Source: Zantedeschia hybrid cultivar
Taxonomy: Eukaryota > Streptophyta > Magnoliopsida > Alismatales > Araceae
Direction of reading: 5' to 3'
Assembly: GCA_030544215.1 (NCBI GenBank)
Contig: JARZZO010000006.1
Span: 45,112,501 to 45,176,500, forward strand
DNA length: 64,000 nucleotides
The translations under genes were made by a program, and so were the position numbers. Of this stretch, positions 44,632 through 56,566 are shown piece after piece; positions within the stretch are counted from its first letter, which is position 1, and each line of letters starts with the position of its first letter. The notes under the pieces are model-generated. The model worked only from the letters and a program-made list of their open reading frames with translations. It did not search any database and had not been told where the DNA came from.

Positions 44632-46764
44632 TGTCTGAGTTCGGAGCACTCATGACCGCATGTTAGTAAAATAGCCATATCGTTTTATATAGATATCTAA
44701 AAATAGTGAGATTAGAGACATTGGAAAGGTAAAAAACAGTTTGAAAACTGTCTAGAAGAGAGTTTTTCTTAATTCATACGTTTAAGGGGTTGAATTTAAA
44801 GGTCTTCATAAAGGAAAACTGCAAGTAGTGTGAGCAGAGTCTGATTTGTATTAGGAAGTGACTTTGACTTAGAGATTAAGTTATAGGGAGTAGGAGTTCG
44901 ACTACCGCAAAGAAAGGGGGTGTTGGTGATTATATTAGAAGGGTAAATAAGTATAAATGGAGCCTTGAGATCATGCTCAAAGTTCTATTGCATGCAGCTC
45001 TCTTCCAAAGGTAAGTTCATGTAGTGTTCTTGAGAGAATAGAGTTGTCATGATTACTTCTTTTGTAGGTTTGATTCTAATCAACGTTTTGTGTTACTGGA
45101 GGCTTAGAGAACATGATAAAGAGCTTAGTTAATGTGAAAAAGAGTTTAGAGGAAGAATAAGGCATTAAAAAATAGCAAGGAAGCCAAAGGGGAGCCAAGA
45201 GCCGATTTTTCTTTAAGAGGTAGGTGAATAACTCAAAACATGATCTATTTTGTATTAAAAATTATATTATTTTTGAAAATTTTCAAAGATAATTAATTGG
45301 TAAGAAGTTCGATGTATATGTTTTCTTCATGATCATTAAGTTTCATATTTTTGTGATCTTATTTACTATTTATTCCATGATTATTATTTCAGCCTATGCA
45401 ATCTGTCCGTTCAATATGTTTTGTTTCTAATTATGATCATATGAGTTACATATGTTTGTTCTCCTTGGTCTGATGCCCAATTGAGCAGAAATTTGGTTAT
45501 AAGTTTATTCTTCATGTTATATTCATGACCAATAAATTTCATAATATTTGGAGTTCTTTTGATATTTATTTTGTAACCTTATTTGTAGACTATACAATCT
45601 GTCCAGACAGTTTTGAAATCTCAACTTGTGAATCTTATATCTCATTCAATTCATGTCCAAATAATACCAAATTTTGTGTAGACCTTTGTTATACTATTCT
45701 TGATTTCTATGGAAAGTTTGAGAATTTTGTAATACTGTTTGACATTTATTTTGCTCTCTGTTTTTATTTGCTAGAATTCTATGTAAGTCGGATTCTCCGA
45801 ATCGAAGAGAAAATCTAAAATCATATCAAACCAATCCAAAAATTGATGAAACTTTGTTCAATTTTTATATATGATATATTTGACATGTTCGCAAAGTTTG
45901 GCAATTTATGAATATGTTTGATATTATTCAGCATATTTGTTGTTTTTTTACGATATGTAACGCCCTGGTGATTTGGAGTTGGGTGGGACTTAAACTCCTA
46001 GTTCTGCGCAGTGATCAAGACCTTTGCATCATTTGCCTAGATGCTTTGTTATTTATTTTATTTGGGTCCTTATGTTGTGGTTTGGGTATATGTCCGTTAT
46101 GATATAATTCGATTTATTTGATTGGCACATAAATATGAAATCTTTGCTCCATATGTTCATTTGAATTCAGCTTAGTTATTTGTATCTTTTGATCATCCTG
46201 TTTAGCTTTCCCCTTTGCAATAATATGAATCTGTCTTACCTATATGATCCATGATATGAATCTGATTTGAAAAGCTACTATGCCATGATATTTGCTATTT
46301 GATATGAGATGTGCTCAAGGGACTACGATACGTAACACCCTGACAATTTAACAATTTGATATGTTCTATTCGATATGTGATATGTTATGATCATAGGTAG
46401 TAGAATTTGACATGTCTTTTATGAGTTCGATTATGCCATATATGTTATACGTTAGTTGATCTATTTATATTATTAGAAAATACATTTGATTGGATAAGGT
46501 TACATTTGACTATGTTTTGTATCATATTCTTGTTTGAGCTATATGTAGAACTGTATAAAATCATATATAGTATAATTGTATAATGTGATTTGTAAAATTT
46601 ACTATATGTTAAGTTATGTGGATTGTTTGAAGTCTACTGATTAGTTGTATTCATGAAATATTTTCAGAGTCTGAGAAAGCAAATCTGGAATTTGAGTAGA
46701 CTTCTAATTGAGGCATTTGACATCTTCATGAGGTTATTTAGATTTAAATTTATAGTTTTTTTTA
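44632..46764 (+). mobile_element. Partial copy of the 3.57-kb LTR
   Basis: It matches 50497-53040 of the right LTR in order (tgagttcggag-actcatga, agccaagagccgatttttc, ctcgatatgtaatgccctgg-type phrase, gatttaaatttatag). It lacks the first ~760 bases and the last ~270, and also the ~430 bases present at about 51785-52210 in the other copy. The right end is cut by a minus-strand LTR element. Confidence 0.85.
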
Positions 46765-48774
46765 GATGGCCGGCCGGCGACTCCCTCGCCGCCGGTGAGA
46801 CCCCAAAGATGGTGGTTTGATGCAGTTTTGCAAACCATGGCCCTTTCTTCCTTGTTCTTTCAACGCTTTGAAAAACTAGAAATTAAGGGTCCTTGGCTAG
46901 CCGTCGGCCATACTAGATATTTCTGGTCATACCAGCATGCCTAAAGATGGTTGGCCGATCACCATGGTACCCTTCTACGAAGCCCACAAAAACCGGTTCT
47001 TCATCTTCATGAAGAACACCATGAAACCCCAAAATGGATTTTTCTCCACAGAAATTTAATCTAAATTTTATAGTTCATCCCATGAACAAGTTCGTGTGCG
47101 AGAAAAAATAAATTTACGTATGGAATTAAGTCTAGAATATTAATTTAGTCATTCTGCAGTGGATCAGAGCGAAACCTGGCTCTGATACCACTGTTGGGAT
47201 CCGGGCGGGACGCGAAGAACGCAGCGAAAGCGACGAATAAAATATCCCGCCTGATGCCCGCTGATCCGATTTTGAACGAAAAACTAAAATCGAAAATCGG
47301 GTTGTAATCTGATTACCGTGTGCGGATTCGAATCCGCTTCCGTCTCGGTTCTGTCGAGGCGAGGCCGCGAGCCGCACAAGCGTCCGGCCTCTAGCTGTAT
47401 CCATGCAATCCTCCGCGGTGGTTTGTCCTCGTTCCCTCATCCGTATTAGCTCGCTCGCTGAAGATCCGTCGCCGCAACGATGTCTGAAAACCCGCGGACC
47501 AAAATTCCCGACTTTCGGGAATCGCGCGCGGCGGAGAGGGAGACTGTTCCGGTGCCTCGAACGTGGCGCCCAGAGGAGGAGAGAGAAAGGGGGGTGACGG
47601 CTAGTATGGGAAAATCATGGAGCTTGGCCCAGGGTTTCTAAACAGCGCGTATATATATATTAAGTCGGTGCGACTTTTTACCAAAGTCCCAGAGTTAATA
47701 TAAATCCCACGTATGTACCACTGACTGAGAATCTTATTGCGTGTGACCCTTTAAGTCAATTTACTAGTCCGATTTTCAGCCCGTTAAGTCTAATAACTAG
47801 TTATTGACTTATTGTAATTAATTAATATCTAGATATTAACTAATTACTTAGCCAAATTAATATCGCATGTAAATTCGGTCGGACTTCCGATCAAGTTGGG
47901 TGCCAAGCAAACCGCATGATCCCAGAAGGTAATGGGGTTCAACAACCCACTCATGGAGCCTGTCCGTCCACAGTTATCGCGTGGCTATAATCGTTCGTTC
48001 GCACAATGCTCTCGAGTTAACCGAGGGTATGGTCAACTGTCAAACCCTAGATGGTCAACTCACTTGAATCAGACTCCACTGTACAATATCCGAAAATATA
48101 TTTTCTGATATTGTTTATGCTCTGGCCAGAGACTCCTGCGGATCTATTGTAAAGCATTCTCTCTCCAATTATCTGAGAGCGAACGATCCTTTATTGAACA
48201 CACAATCACCTTCGAAGGTCTTCTGCTAGACCCGATCCTTGACTATTAGAGATCCCGTGGATAGGGATTCTTAAGTCAAGGTCAAAGTCCAGAAGTCCAC
48301 CGACAAGATGTCTTTGGTGTCTCAAGTCCAAGGATCAACTATGCCACTGTAACGATGAATCAAGCCGATTGACAGTAAGGTAAATTACCATTCGGCGATT
48401 CATGTCGGATCAGTTCAGTGAACTCATTCTCCAATGAGCACCTATAGGTTTACCATTGTGTCTCCACACGAGTAACTAACGAGATCAGTCACCCTCATCA
48501 TATGAGCTGGAATAACCTGTACTAGTCTTAACGGATGTTTGATGTCCTTCTCAAATATCCTACGACTAGGAACAATTGGGAATATGTGTTTATAAGTCAT
48601 CTGTCTCATTATTATGATCTCATCATAATCTGATGACTATTGCACATATTCATGAACTTCGTTATGCACAATTATTAATATGCCAATCTACATAATAAAT
48701 TTAATGCCATTGATAAGTGAACCGGATTGAAATAGGTGCCTTATGATTGGCTTAGAGGACACCTATATCTATCA
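46765..48774 (-). mobile_element. 5' end of an LTR element: LTR, primer site, leader
   Basis: The minus strand runs from LTR start TGATAGATATAGG (48774) to LTR end CCGGATCCCAACA (47192), a 1583-bp LTR of the family seen solo at 38899-40485. One base later comes the primer-binding site, and then about 400 bases of leader ending near gccggccggccatct. No gag is reached and no second LTR is found, so the copy is truncated at the 46764 side. The superfamily is not certain. The primer site and leader style suggest copia. Confidence 0.85.
47178..47190 (-). promoter_or_regulatory. Primer-binding site, tRNA-iMet type
   Basis: The minus strand reads TGGTATCAGAGCC, the sequence complementary to the 3' end of plant initiator tRNA-Met used by many LTR elements to prime minus-strand DNA. 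It starts one base after the LTR end, as expected. Confidence 0.93.
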
Positions 48775-49732
48775 ACTATTCCATTGATCTTTAATACTTG
48801 TACGATAAAGTATGGAGACTACATCAGATATGAGTTCATTTAATAGTAGTACTATACCATAAATGTATTGCCTTAATTTATTAGAATACTAAAAAGATAT
48901 TTAGAGACGTGTACATAATCCTTTCAAAGTGATCGATTAGGCCACCTATAGGCATTTACTTAAGTCCTTCTATACTCTCCTTTAGGCTTTACCCTTGAAT
49001 ATACATATAGATTATGTCTAGTTCTGTGATGAGTAAAATTACTAAGCATATATAATCTGTAAATTAGTTAGGAGAGTAGATCTGTGAAGAATATTTGAGT
49101 GTTAAAGACATTATTCTGATTAGGGATTAGAACATCTTTTTAAAACTACCAAATTAGAAGCAGAACATCAATGACTCATGATTTGTGTTGGATCTCTAAA
49201 ATATTATGATTGTTTGAAGTATGAATGAGTTTTTGGTAATGTAATGTAATTTTAGGACTCTTATGTATCTCAAGTTAAAAATACCCATAAGAGTTAATTG
49301 ATATACTCTTATGATGTTCAAAGTACTTTTAAGGAGTAATTATAAGCCATGACAAGGTTATTATGATCATGATATGTATCCTAGCTATTTTGGTATATAT
49401 ACTCAACCATATGAGAGTTAGTTAGTCATCGATCTCTTTTCACCTTATGTCTTTAGCTATGTTAGGATAAGTTTATCTATTGATTAATTAGCTTGATTAA
49501 CTAAATTGGATCTCAAGTCTATAGACACATTAAATCAAAGAGTATCTTAATCATATTACAAATGCTCCACAAATATATATATATACCTATCGTACGGATT
49601 TGATCTTGATTGACTAATCCCTTAAGCTTATTCTATAACTTTAGAAATAAGTATGAGTAATCTATTAATACAAGGATAGATTATTAGAATCTATCAAATT
49701 TTGAGAATGAAATTTCTTTAAGGGGGAGATGA
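48775..49732 (+). mobile_element. 3' internal remnant of the long-LTR gypsy element
   Basis: Noncoding, AT-rich. It ends in gaatgaaatttctttaaggg then GGAGATGA, a polypurine tract of the form found in Ty3/gypsy elements just before the 3' LTR. I find no coding motif, so the element may be non-autonomous or decayed. Confidence 0.55.
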
Positions 49733-52700
49733 TGTTATACCCTGCACTTTTATAACTATTAATAAATTTAATTAATTTAAATTAAACCAATTAACTAATT
49801 ATAAGAATCTATGACTGAGTTTAAGTAACTTAATTTAGTCAAATTAACCTAATTATGAAAGCCCAATAGTCTAATTATACTATTAAGAATAGCCCACTAA
49901 TTTAGTTCAAATTATGGGTTGATGTATTAGACCGCAACATAGTAAAATAATGATAACTTTTTGTATAAAATTTTGATGAAGGGATAGTCGGTATCATTAG
50001 AAAGAGCATATAAAGATCTACAACTTTGTAGAAGATCATATTTACTAATTTAGATATTTTAGAGGTCAAAATATCAAAGATTAGTTTTAGAAAGGGCTAC
50101 CCATAGAGAACAAGTCTTAATCGGATTAGGATTTGAATTAGAAAAGAAAAGATGATATAATTAATCTTAACCACGATCTAAAAAGTTATGTATAACATAT
50201 TTGACTTAGATTAAAAGTAAAACAGAATAAATTTGAATATAATTAAGATTGTAATTAATGAGAAGAAAGTCTTACTTGGAATCCTACTTAGACTAGGACT
50301 CCGTACACAGATTTTCTTGACATAGTTCTAGTATTATCAGCATAACTCCTACATAAAATTCTAAATTAAGTAAGAAAACTTACATTAGAACGATGACTCA
50401 AAGGTATAAAAGTTTTATGAAGACTATACATTAAATAATTAGTTTACTAGTTGGGATCAGGACATCTTTAGACGAAAAGAAAATCTGTCAGATTTCTGAG
50501 TTCGGAGAACTCATGACTGCATGTTAGTAAATTGGCCATATCATTTTGTATAGATATCCAAAAATAGTGAGATTAGCGGCATGGGAAAGGTAACCAAATT
50601 TTTTTGAAAACTATGTAGAAGAGAATTTTTCTTAATTCAGACATTTAAAGGGTTGAATTTAATGGTCTTCAGAAAAGAAAACTGCAGGTAGCTTGAGCAG
50701 AGTCCGATTTGCACTCAGAAGTTACTTTGACTTGAAGATTAAGTTATGGGGAGTAGGAGTTCGACTCCAGTAAAGAAAGAAGGTGTTAGTGGTTATATTA
50801 GAAGGATAAATAATCATAAATAGAGCATGGGGGTTGTGCTCAAACCTCTATTTCATGCAGCTCTCTTCCATGGGTAAGTTCATGTGGTATTTTTGAGAGA
50901 ATAGAGTTGTTCATAGTTATTTTTCTTTTGGAGGTTTGAGTCTAATCAATGTCTTCTGTTATTGAAGGCTTAGATAACATGGGAAAGAGCTTAGAGAATG
51001 TGAAAATAAATTTAGAAGTCATCGATAAATACCAAGGAAAACATAGGGGAGCCAAGAGCCGATTTTTCTTCAAGAGGTAGGTAGATAACTCAAAACATGA
51101 TCTATTTTCTATTAAAAATTATATTATTTTTGAAATTTTTTAAAAGCTAATTAATTGGTAAAAAGTTCGATATATATGTTTCCTTAATGATAATTAGGTT
51201 TCATATTTTTGTGATCTCTTTTACTGTTTATTCTATGATTATTATCTCAGCTTATGCAATTTGTCTAAATATGTTTTGTTTCTAATTATGATCATATGAT
51301 TTACAAATGTTTGTTCTCCTTAGTCCGATGGCCAATTGAGCTGAAGTTTAGACATCAGTCTATTTTTCATGTTATCTTCATGCTCAATAAACTTTATTCC
51401 GTAACATTATTTGCCGACTATACAATATGTCCAGACAGTTTTGAAATCTCATTAAAGTGAATTCTACATCTCATTCTATTCACGTCCAAATACTACCAAA
51501 TTTTGTGTAGACCTTTGTTATATTATCCATGACTTCTCTGAAAGGTTTTAGAATTTTATAATCCCGTTTGATATTTATTTTGCCCTCTATTTTGATTTGC
51601 TAGAATTCTATTTAAGTCGGATTCTTCGAATTGAAGTGAGAATCCAAAATCATATCAAACCAATCGAGAAATTGATGAAACTTTCTTAACACTTTATATA
51701 TGATCTATTTGACATGTTCGCCAAGTTTTGAAAATTTTATGAATCTATTTGATATTATTCGACCTGTTTGTTGTTCTTTTTTCAGCTCTGAAAATTAGTT
51801 TTGATGATCGAAAAATATGTTTCTTATTCCAAAAATTCTGAGAAAATTTCTTAGGTTATTTTTTATTTCAAACAACCTATTTTGATATGTTTTACTCTGA
51901 TTATCCATTTATATGACCATGATAACTCTCTGAGTGACTATTTTGTATATAAAAGTATGTATTTTAATTCTTATATGTATATATCAATTTGATAATTCAG
52001 TTTTCATATCTATGATCATCTTTTGTCATCATTTGATCTCTGTTAATATGATTGTGCCATAATTATTTGACTTTGCTTGGACATTGCCATCTTAAGGGGA
52101 TATTTGACTAGATTCTATTATGAGCATCCATATTGGATAGGGTATTTTGTTTGGAATCTGATGGCAAATGAGTGAAATCTTGATTTCTAGCCGACTAAAC
52201 TATGGGACGACGATATGTAATGCCCTGGCGGTTTGGAGTTGGGTGGGACTTAGACTTCTATATTCTGCTTAGTGATTAAGACCTTTGTATCATTTGCCTA
52301 GATGCTTTGGTATTTATTTTGTTTGGCTCATTATGTTGTGGCTTGGGTATATGTCTGTTATGATATGATTTGATTTGTTTAATTGTCACATAAATATAAA
52401 ATCTTTGCCTTATATGTTCATTTGAATTCAGCTTAGTCATTTGAATCTTTTGATCATCCTGTTTAGCTATCCCCTTTGCAATTATATGAATATGTCTTAA
52501 CTATATGATCCATAATATGAATCTGATTTGATAAGCTACTGTGCCATGATATTTTCTATTTGATATGAGATGTGCTCAGAGGACTGCGATACATAACGCC
52601 CTAACAATTTGACAATTTGATATGTTCTATTCGATATGTAATACGTTCTGATCATAGTTAGTAGAATTTAACATGTCTGATTTGAGTTCGATCATCCCAT

Positions 52701-53306
52701 ATATGCTATATATTAGTCGATCTATTTATATTATTAAAAAGCACATTTGATTTTATAAACTTATATTTGATCATGTTTTGTATCATGTTCTTATTTGAGC
52801 TATATGTAGAATTGTGTAAAATCATGTTTAGTATAATTGTATAATGTGATTTATAAAATTTACTATAATGTTAAGTCTTGTAGACTGTTTGAAGCATACT
52901 TAGTGGTTGTACTCATAAATCCTATTAACATTTTCAGAGTATAAGAAAGAGAACCTTGAATTTAAGGAGACTTCTAGCTGAGGCATTTGTCATCTTCAGG
53001 TGGTTATTTAGATTTAAATTTATAGTTTTTTTTCGATTTGATGTAGTAGGGATAATGAGAGATTGATGTATTTTCTTTATTTAGTAAGATTGAGAATTAT
53101 GTATAAATTGATGGATATTGAAATTTGTGAACTTTGATATTGACTATATTTGGATATTTTAGATTAGTTGATGGTTATGACATTTATTTAAATCGCCTTG
53201 TGGTTGTTTAGCTCTCATATTTGCTTGTTATAGTGGAATTTGTTCTGAGATTACGTAGTCTTACTCCGAGTTAAAAATAAAAAATAACCGGAATCGGTGC
53301 GTAACA
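49733..53306 (+). mobile_element. 3.57-kb LTR of a Ty3/gypsy-type element
   Basis: It begins TGTTATACCCTGC directly after the purine tract and ends GGTGCGTAACA, giving matching TGTTA / TAACA ends. The part from 50497 to 53040 repeats at 44632-46764. It is AT-rich and noncoding. The great length and absence of coding DNA between the two LTR copies suggest a non-autonomous derivative. Confidence 0.75.
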
Positions 53307-53651
53307 ACAACAGAGTCGGTGACCTTCAATGCTAAAGTAAAAGATGAGATATGATGGAACATAATAAAATATGAGATGTAATGGAAGCATATCTCAGGAT
53401 CAAATCGGCATATATTCATTTAGCATGAAGAACAAAAATACAACTTGATTGTTATACAATCACTGTATATCACATTGATCTGCTAATCTTCTCCTCAAAA
53501 TGAACTTGTGCCTAGTTTCATGCTTCCCCACCTGCTGCCCTTATGAAAAAAGAGTGGAACACTGGCGGTGAGTATAAAACCCATGTAGAGCTTATTCTCT
53601 ATGTGTGTGTGTGTGCTAGCAGCATACTGTATCAAAGACTGTTAGATCTTA
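53307..53651. other. Unassigned sequence
   Basis: No coding domain. A short (GT)n run lies at about 53602-53613. The right edge abuts the inverted block. Confidence 0.3.
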
Positions 53652-53811
53652 AGCATAGGGTTTATGTTTTAAAAAAAGTAACAAAAAATGAAAATAGACG
53701 TGAGCTGGCGCACCGGTGGAGGAACTGCCCCGCACACCACCTGCCCAGATGAAATGCGGGACGGTTCCACATTTCAGATAATGTGATAAATTTCTACTTC
53801 TTTGCTTTTCA
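53652..53811 (-). repeat. Long-range inverted repeat, right copy
   Basis: The reverse complement of 851-1007 (see that entry). It sits exactly where the truncated Tat/Ogre-like element begins. Confidence 0.7.
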
Positions 53812-53971
53812 TTTGCCTCTTCGACTGTGGTAACACAATCTGATTGTATTTTTGTGCCCATTCAAATAGAACACGAGTTTTGTCTTTTGGGAAGCTGTAT
53901 GGCCTGTTTATTCTATCTCTGAGAGAAGATAAGGCTCGGACTTCTTTCTCTCTATTGTTGCTGGTTTCGGC

Positions 53972-55336
53972 CTACAAGGCTGGACCTTTCTTTTGTTGCT
54001 CCGTGATGAACGTAGATAAATCTACTATATTTGACTCGCGTCGAGCATTTCTTCTATCAAATTTTCCTTTGTTGTTGCTTGGTTCACTTTTGGATCGGCT
54101 CAAAAAACTTTTAACTTCTGATACCACAGTATTCAATTTGTCAAAAGATTTGATTTCAATGGCTACCAGCCTTTCAAGGACTTCATTTTTCATATTACTT
54201 TTGCATATCACCACTGCATCTTCTTGACATGGTGGTCTTTTGCATTTCATGCTAAGATTTCTCCACCTAGCAATGAATTTAGAAGCATTTTCATTGTTTT
54301 CTTGTTTCACAGTATATAGCTCTGCCAGAGTGATTTCTCTCTCTACCAGATAAAATCTGTCTTGAAATTGTTTCTGAAGGTCGGCCCACCCTGCAACAGA
54401 TTCAGGCCGAAGAGAAGAATACCATTCAAATGCGAGTCCAGTTAATGAAGACCCGAAAAATTTCAGCATATAAGATTCATTAGTGGCTAGGTCTCCCATT
54501 GCCCCATTATAATATGCCAAGTGTTCTTTTGAATTTCCTTGGCCATTGAATTTTTCAAACTTGGGCACCTTGGTCATTCCCAATGGAAGCCTCTTCATAG
54601 CATGATGCACCGGATATAGTACTTTATACACATCATATACCGTGGAGGTACCTTCCACTCTTTCTGCCAACTTCATATCAATGAGCTGTTCTAGCATCAG
54701 CCTTTGAGCCACAACAGGATCTGCTGGATTTGGGAAGAAATTAACTCCTTGAACTTGGGATGCCTGAAATGGCAAATTTGAGATCAAATTGTCTTGCAAT
54801 ACTGTTGCAGGAATAGCTTGACTATTGGATACTTGAATATATGCAGGTGTTTCACTCATAGGCACAGGTCTAGATGACTGCATGGATATATTTAGAAGAT
54901 TTTGAGACAGAGGAGGTGGAACTGGAGGGTTAGCCACCCGAGGATAAGAGGAAGTTGAAGCACTTCCTTCTTTACCAGCCCATCTTGCCCCTTGTATTTG
55001 AGCATCCTTTTCTTTCAATTGCTTTTTCAGCAACTCAATTTCTTGCAATAACAACTGAGTTATGCTTGGTTTTGCTTCTTTTTGCTGATTGATTTGCTAT
55101 GGAAGCTGCTGCTCTGCTGGTGCAGAAAGAGCTTCTCCTGATGCTTCAATGACATTTGTAGATAGCTCTGCTTCCTCATCAATGTTTTCCAATAGGATAG
55201 AAAAATTTTGGGCAACTAGGGCTGCTGCTTGCATTCTTCGGGTAACTAGACCTGGCCTTGAGGCTAAATCTCTGATTTCTTCTGGATCTTCAGGGAGTAC
55301 CCCATACTTGTTGATAGTATGACATGAATAAATCAT
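53972..55336 (-). CDS. Gag-like protein of the Tat/Ogre-like element, with one in-frame TAG
   Basis: The main frame (55054-53972, 360 codons) opens with a coiled-coil-like LLQEIELLKKQLKEKDAQ. From about residue 150 it carries a Retrotrans_gag capsid region: VPKFEKFNGQGNSKEHL, then FFGSSLTGLAFEWYSSL, WADLQKQFQDRFY and FIARWRNLS. An upstream frame (55336-55097) with PEDPEEIRDLASRPG joins it through a single TAG codon at 55095-55097. It either ends early, is read through, or is a decayed copy. No CCHC knuckle is seen before the stop at 53972. Gag would package element RNA into particles. Confidence 0.75.
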
Positions 55337-56145
55337 CAGGCTTCATTGTGTGAATTCTGCTGATCTCCTTGCGGAAGGAGGTTCCGGCTACAGCCTTTGA
55401 AATACAGATGTTTTTGAAGGCTTTTTTGATTTTCATTTTCATATCTTTCTCTTGACTTCTTTCTTTTTGGCAACTCAACATGAGGCAGCTGCCTTTGAAT
55501 TGATTTCCATATTTGCCGCCTTTGTGACTGAAAGATTGGCTTTGATTTTTCTTGTGCACATTGATCTTTTTGATGTTTGGGCACCCAGATTTGTTTTGCT
55601 GGTAGCTCTTGACAATATTTCGTCCCATAACAATAAGCTAGTTTGAGGTTTCTTTCTTGCTTTTCCGACATCTGAATCTTAGCTTTCCCTTTTTCTTTTC
55701 TTTCATTTTTCATTCTTTCTCTGTCCATGTCTTCAAAGACCTGGAATGAGTTTTGAATTGGAACATTTGGAACCAATCGGTGTTTGGAAGTATCAACTTT
55801 GTTGCCGTCTAGAAAGATCCGTAGGCTCCCAACAAGAATTGATTTTTTGGTCCTAGACCATTGTGCAGACGCTGCCTTTGATTTGAGCTGGGGATTTTGA
55901 CCCTTTCGGATATTTCCCCGATATTGTCTTGAAGATGATACAACATGACTGTGAATACTACAGCAGTTGACTATTTGCGCTTGAGGTATATCAGATATAA
56001 TCTCAAGTTGCATGAAGACCACCCCAAGAAAATTCGGAAAACCAATAACGGGAGGGAAGCTCTTGAATGCCACAGGTACCGCTAGGTAGCCATAGCGAGC
56101 ATGGTTCTCAACCACCAGAGGGCCGAAGAAAACTTTCGATTCCAT
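55336..56145 (-). CDS. ORF1 upstream of gag, 269 codons, unknown function
   Basis: It begins MESKVFFGPLVVENHARYGY and FPPVIGFPNFLGVVFMQLEI, then becomes strongly basic and Gln/Lys-rich (KERKEKGKAKIQMSEKQ and similar). The N-terminal third looks like a folded domain. The rest may be disordered. It lies about 90 bases after the primer-site-like motif and ends where the gag frame begins, overlapping a 113-codon frame (55628-55290) in another register. Extra ORFs before gag are known in Ogre-type elements, but no function is assigned. I do not recognise a host homologue. Confidence 0.6.
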   Translation of the reverse strand: MESKVFFGPLVVENHARYGYLAVPVAFKSFPPVIGFPNFLGVVFMQLEIISDIPQAQIVNCCSIHSHVVSSSRQYRGNIRKGQNPQLKSKAASAQWSRTKKSILVGSLRIFLDGNKVDTSKHRLVPNVPIQNSFQVFEDMDRERMKNERKEKGKAKIQMSEKQERNLKLAYCYGTKYCQELPAKQIWVPKHQKDQCAQEKSKPIFQSQRRQIWKSIQRQLPHVELPKRKKSRERYENENQKSLQKHLYFKGCSRNLLPQGDQQNSHNEA

Positions 56146-56237
56146 TGAGTCTCCTGTAATACAACAAAGAGATAATCAATAACTTCAAAGAATGGGTGTT
56201 ATCCTTTTTCTTCCGATGAGAAGATGGAGGGAGGACA

Positions 56238-56256
56238 GGTCCCACCGGGCGTGCCA
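56238..56256 (-). promoter_or_regulatory. Primer-binding-site-like motif
   Basis: The minus strand reads TGGCACGCCCGGTGGGACC eight bases after the candidate LTR end (TACGACA). Its form and position match primer sites of plant Tat-type elements (TGGCNCNG... family). The tRNA used is not identified. Confidence 0.55.
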
Positions 56257-56566
56257 AAAGATATTGTCGTACATTTTTTAGGGAAAAAATGCACTTGATC
56301 TTCATTTTCTGATTTAGATTTAGATTTGTGTTTGTGCGCTTTACCTGACTCAATCAGATAAATGCGTAGTTCTTCGACCCGATCCCGCTACCCATAAATG
56401 TAATAACGTTAATTACATCCTCCTAAGAGGAAAACCCTTGATTAATCGTCGGAAGAATAGAATAACACCCTTTGAAATGATATAAGTAAGATATACAAGA
56501 TTGCATTCGAAAAATGAATGAATTTCGGTTTTTATTTGAGAAGAAAGCTTCTTTTTTAGTTTAAAC

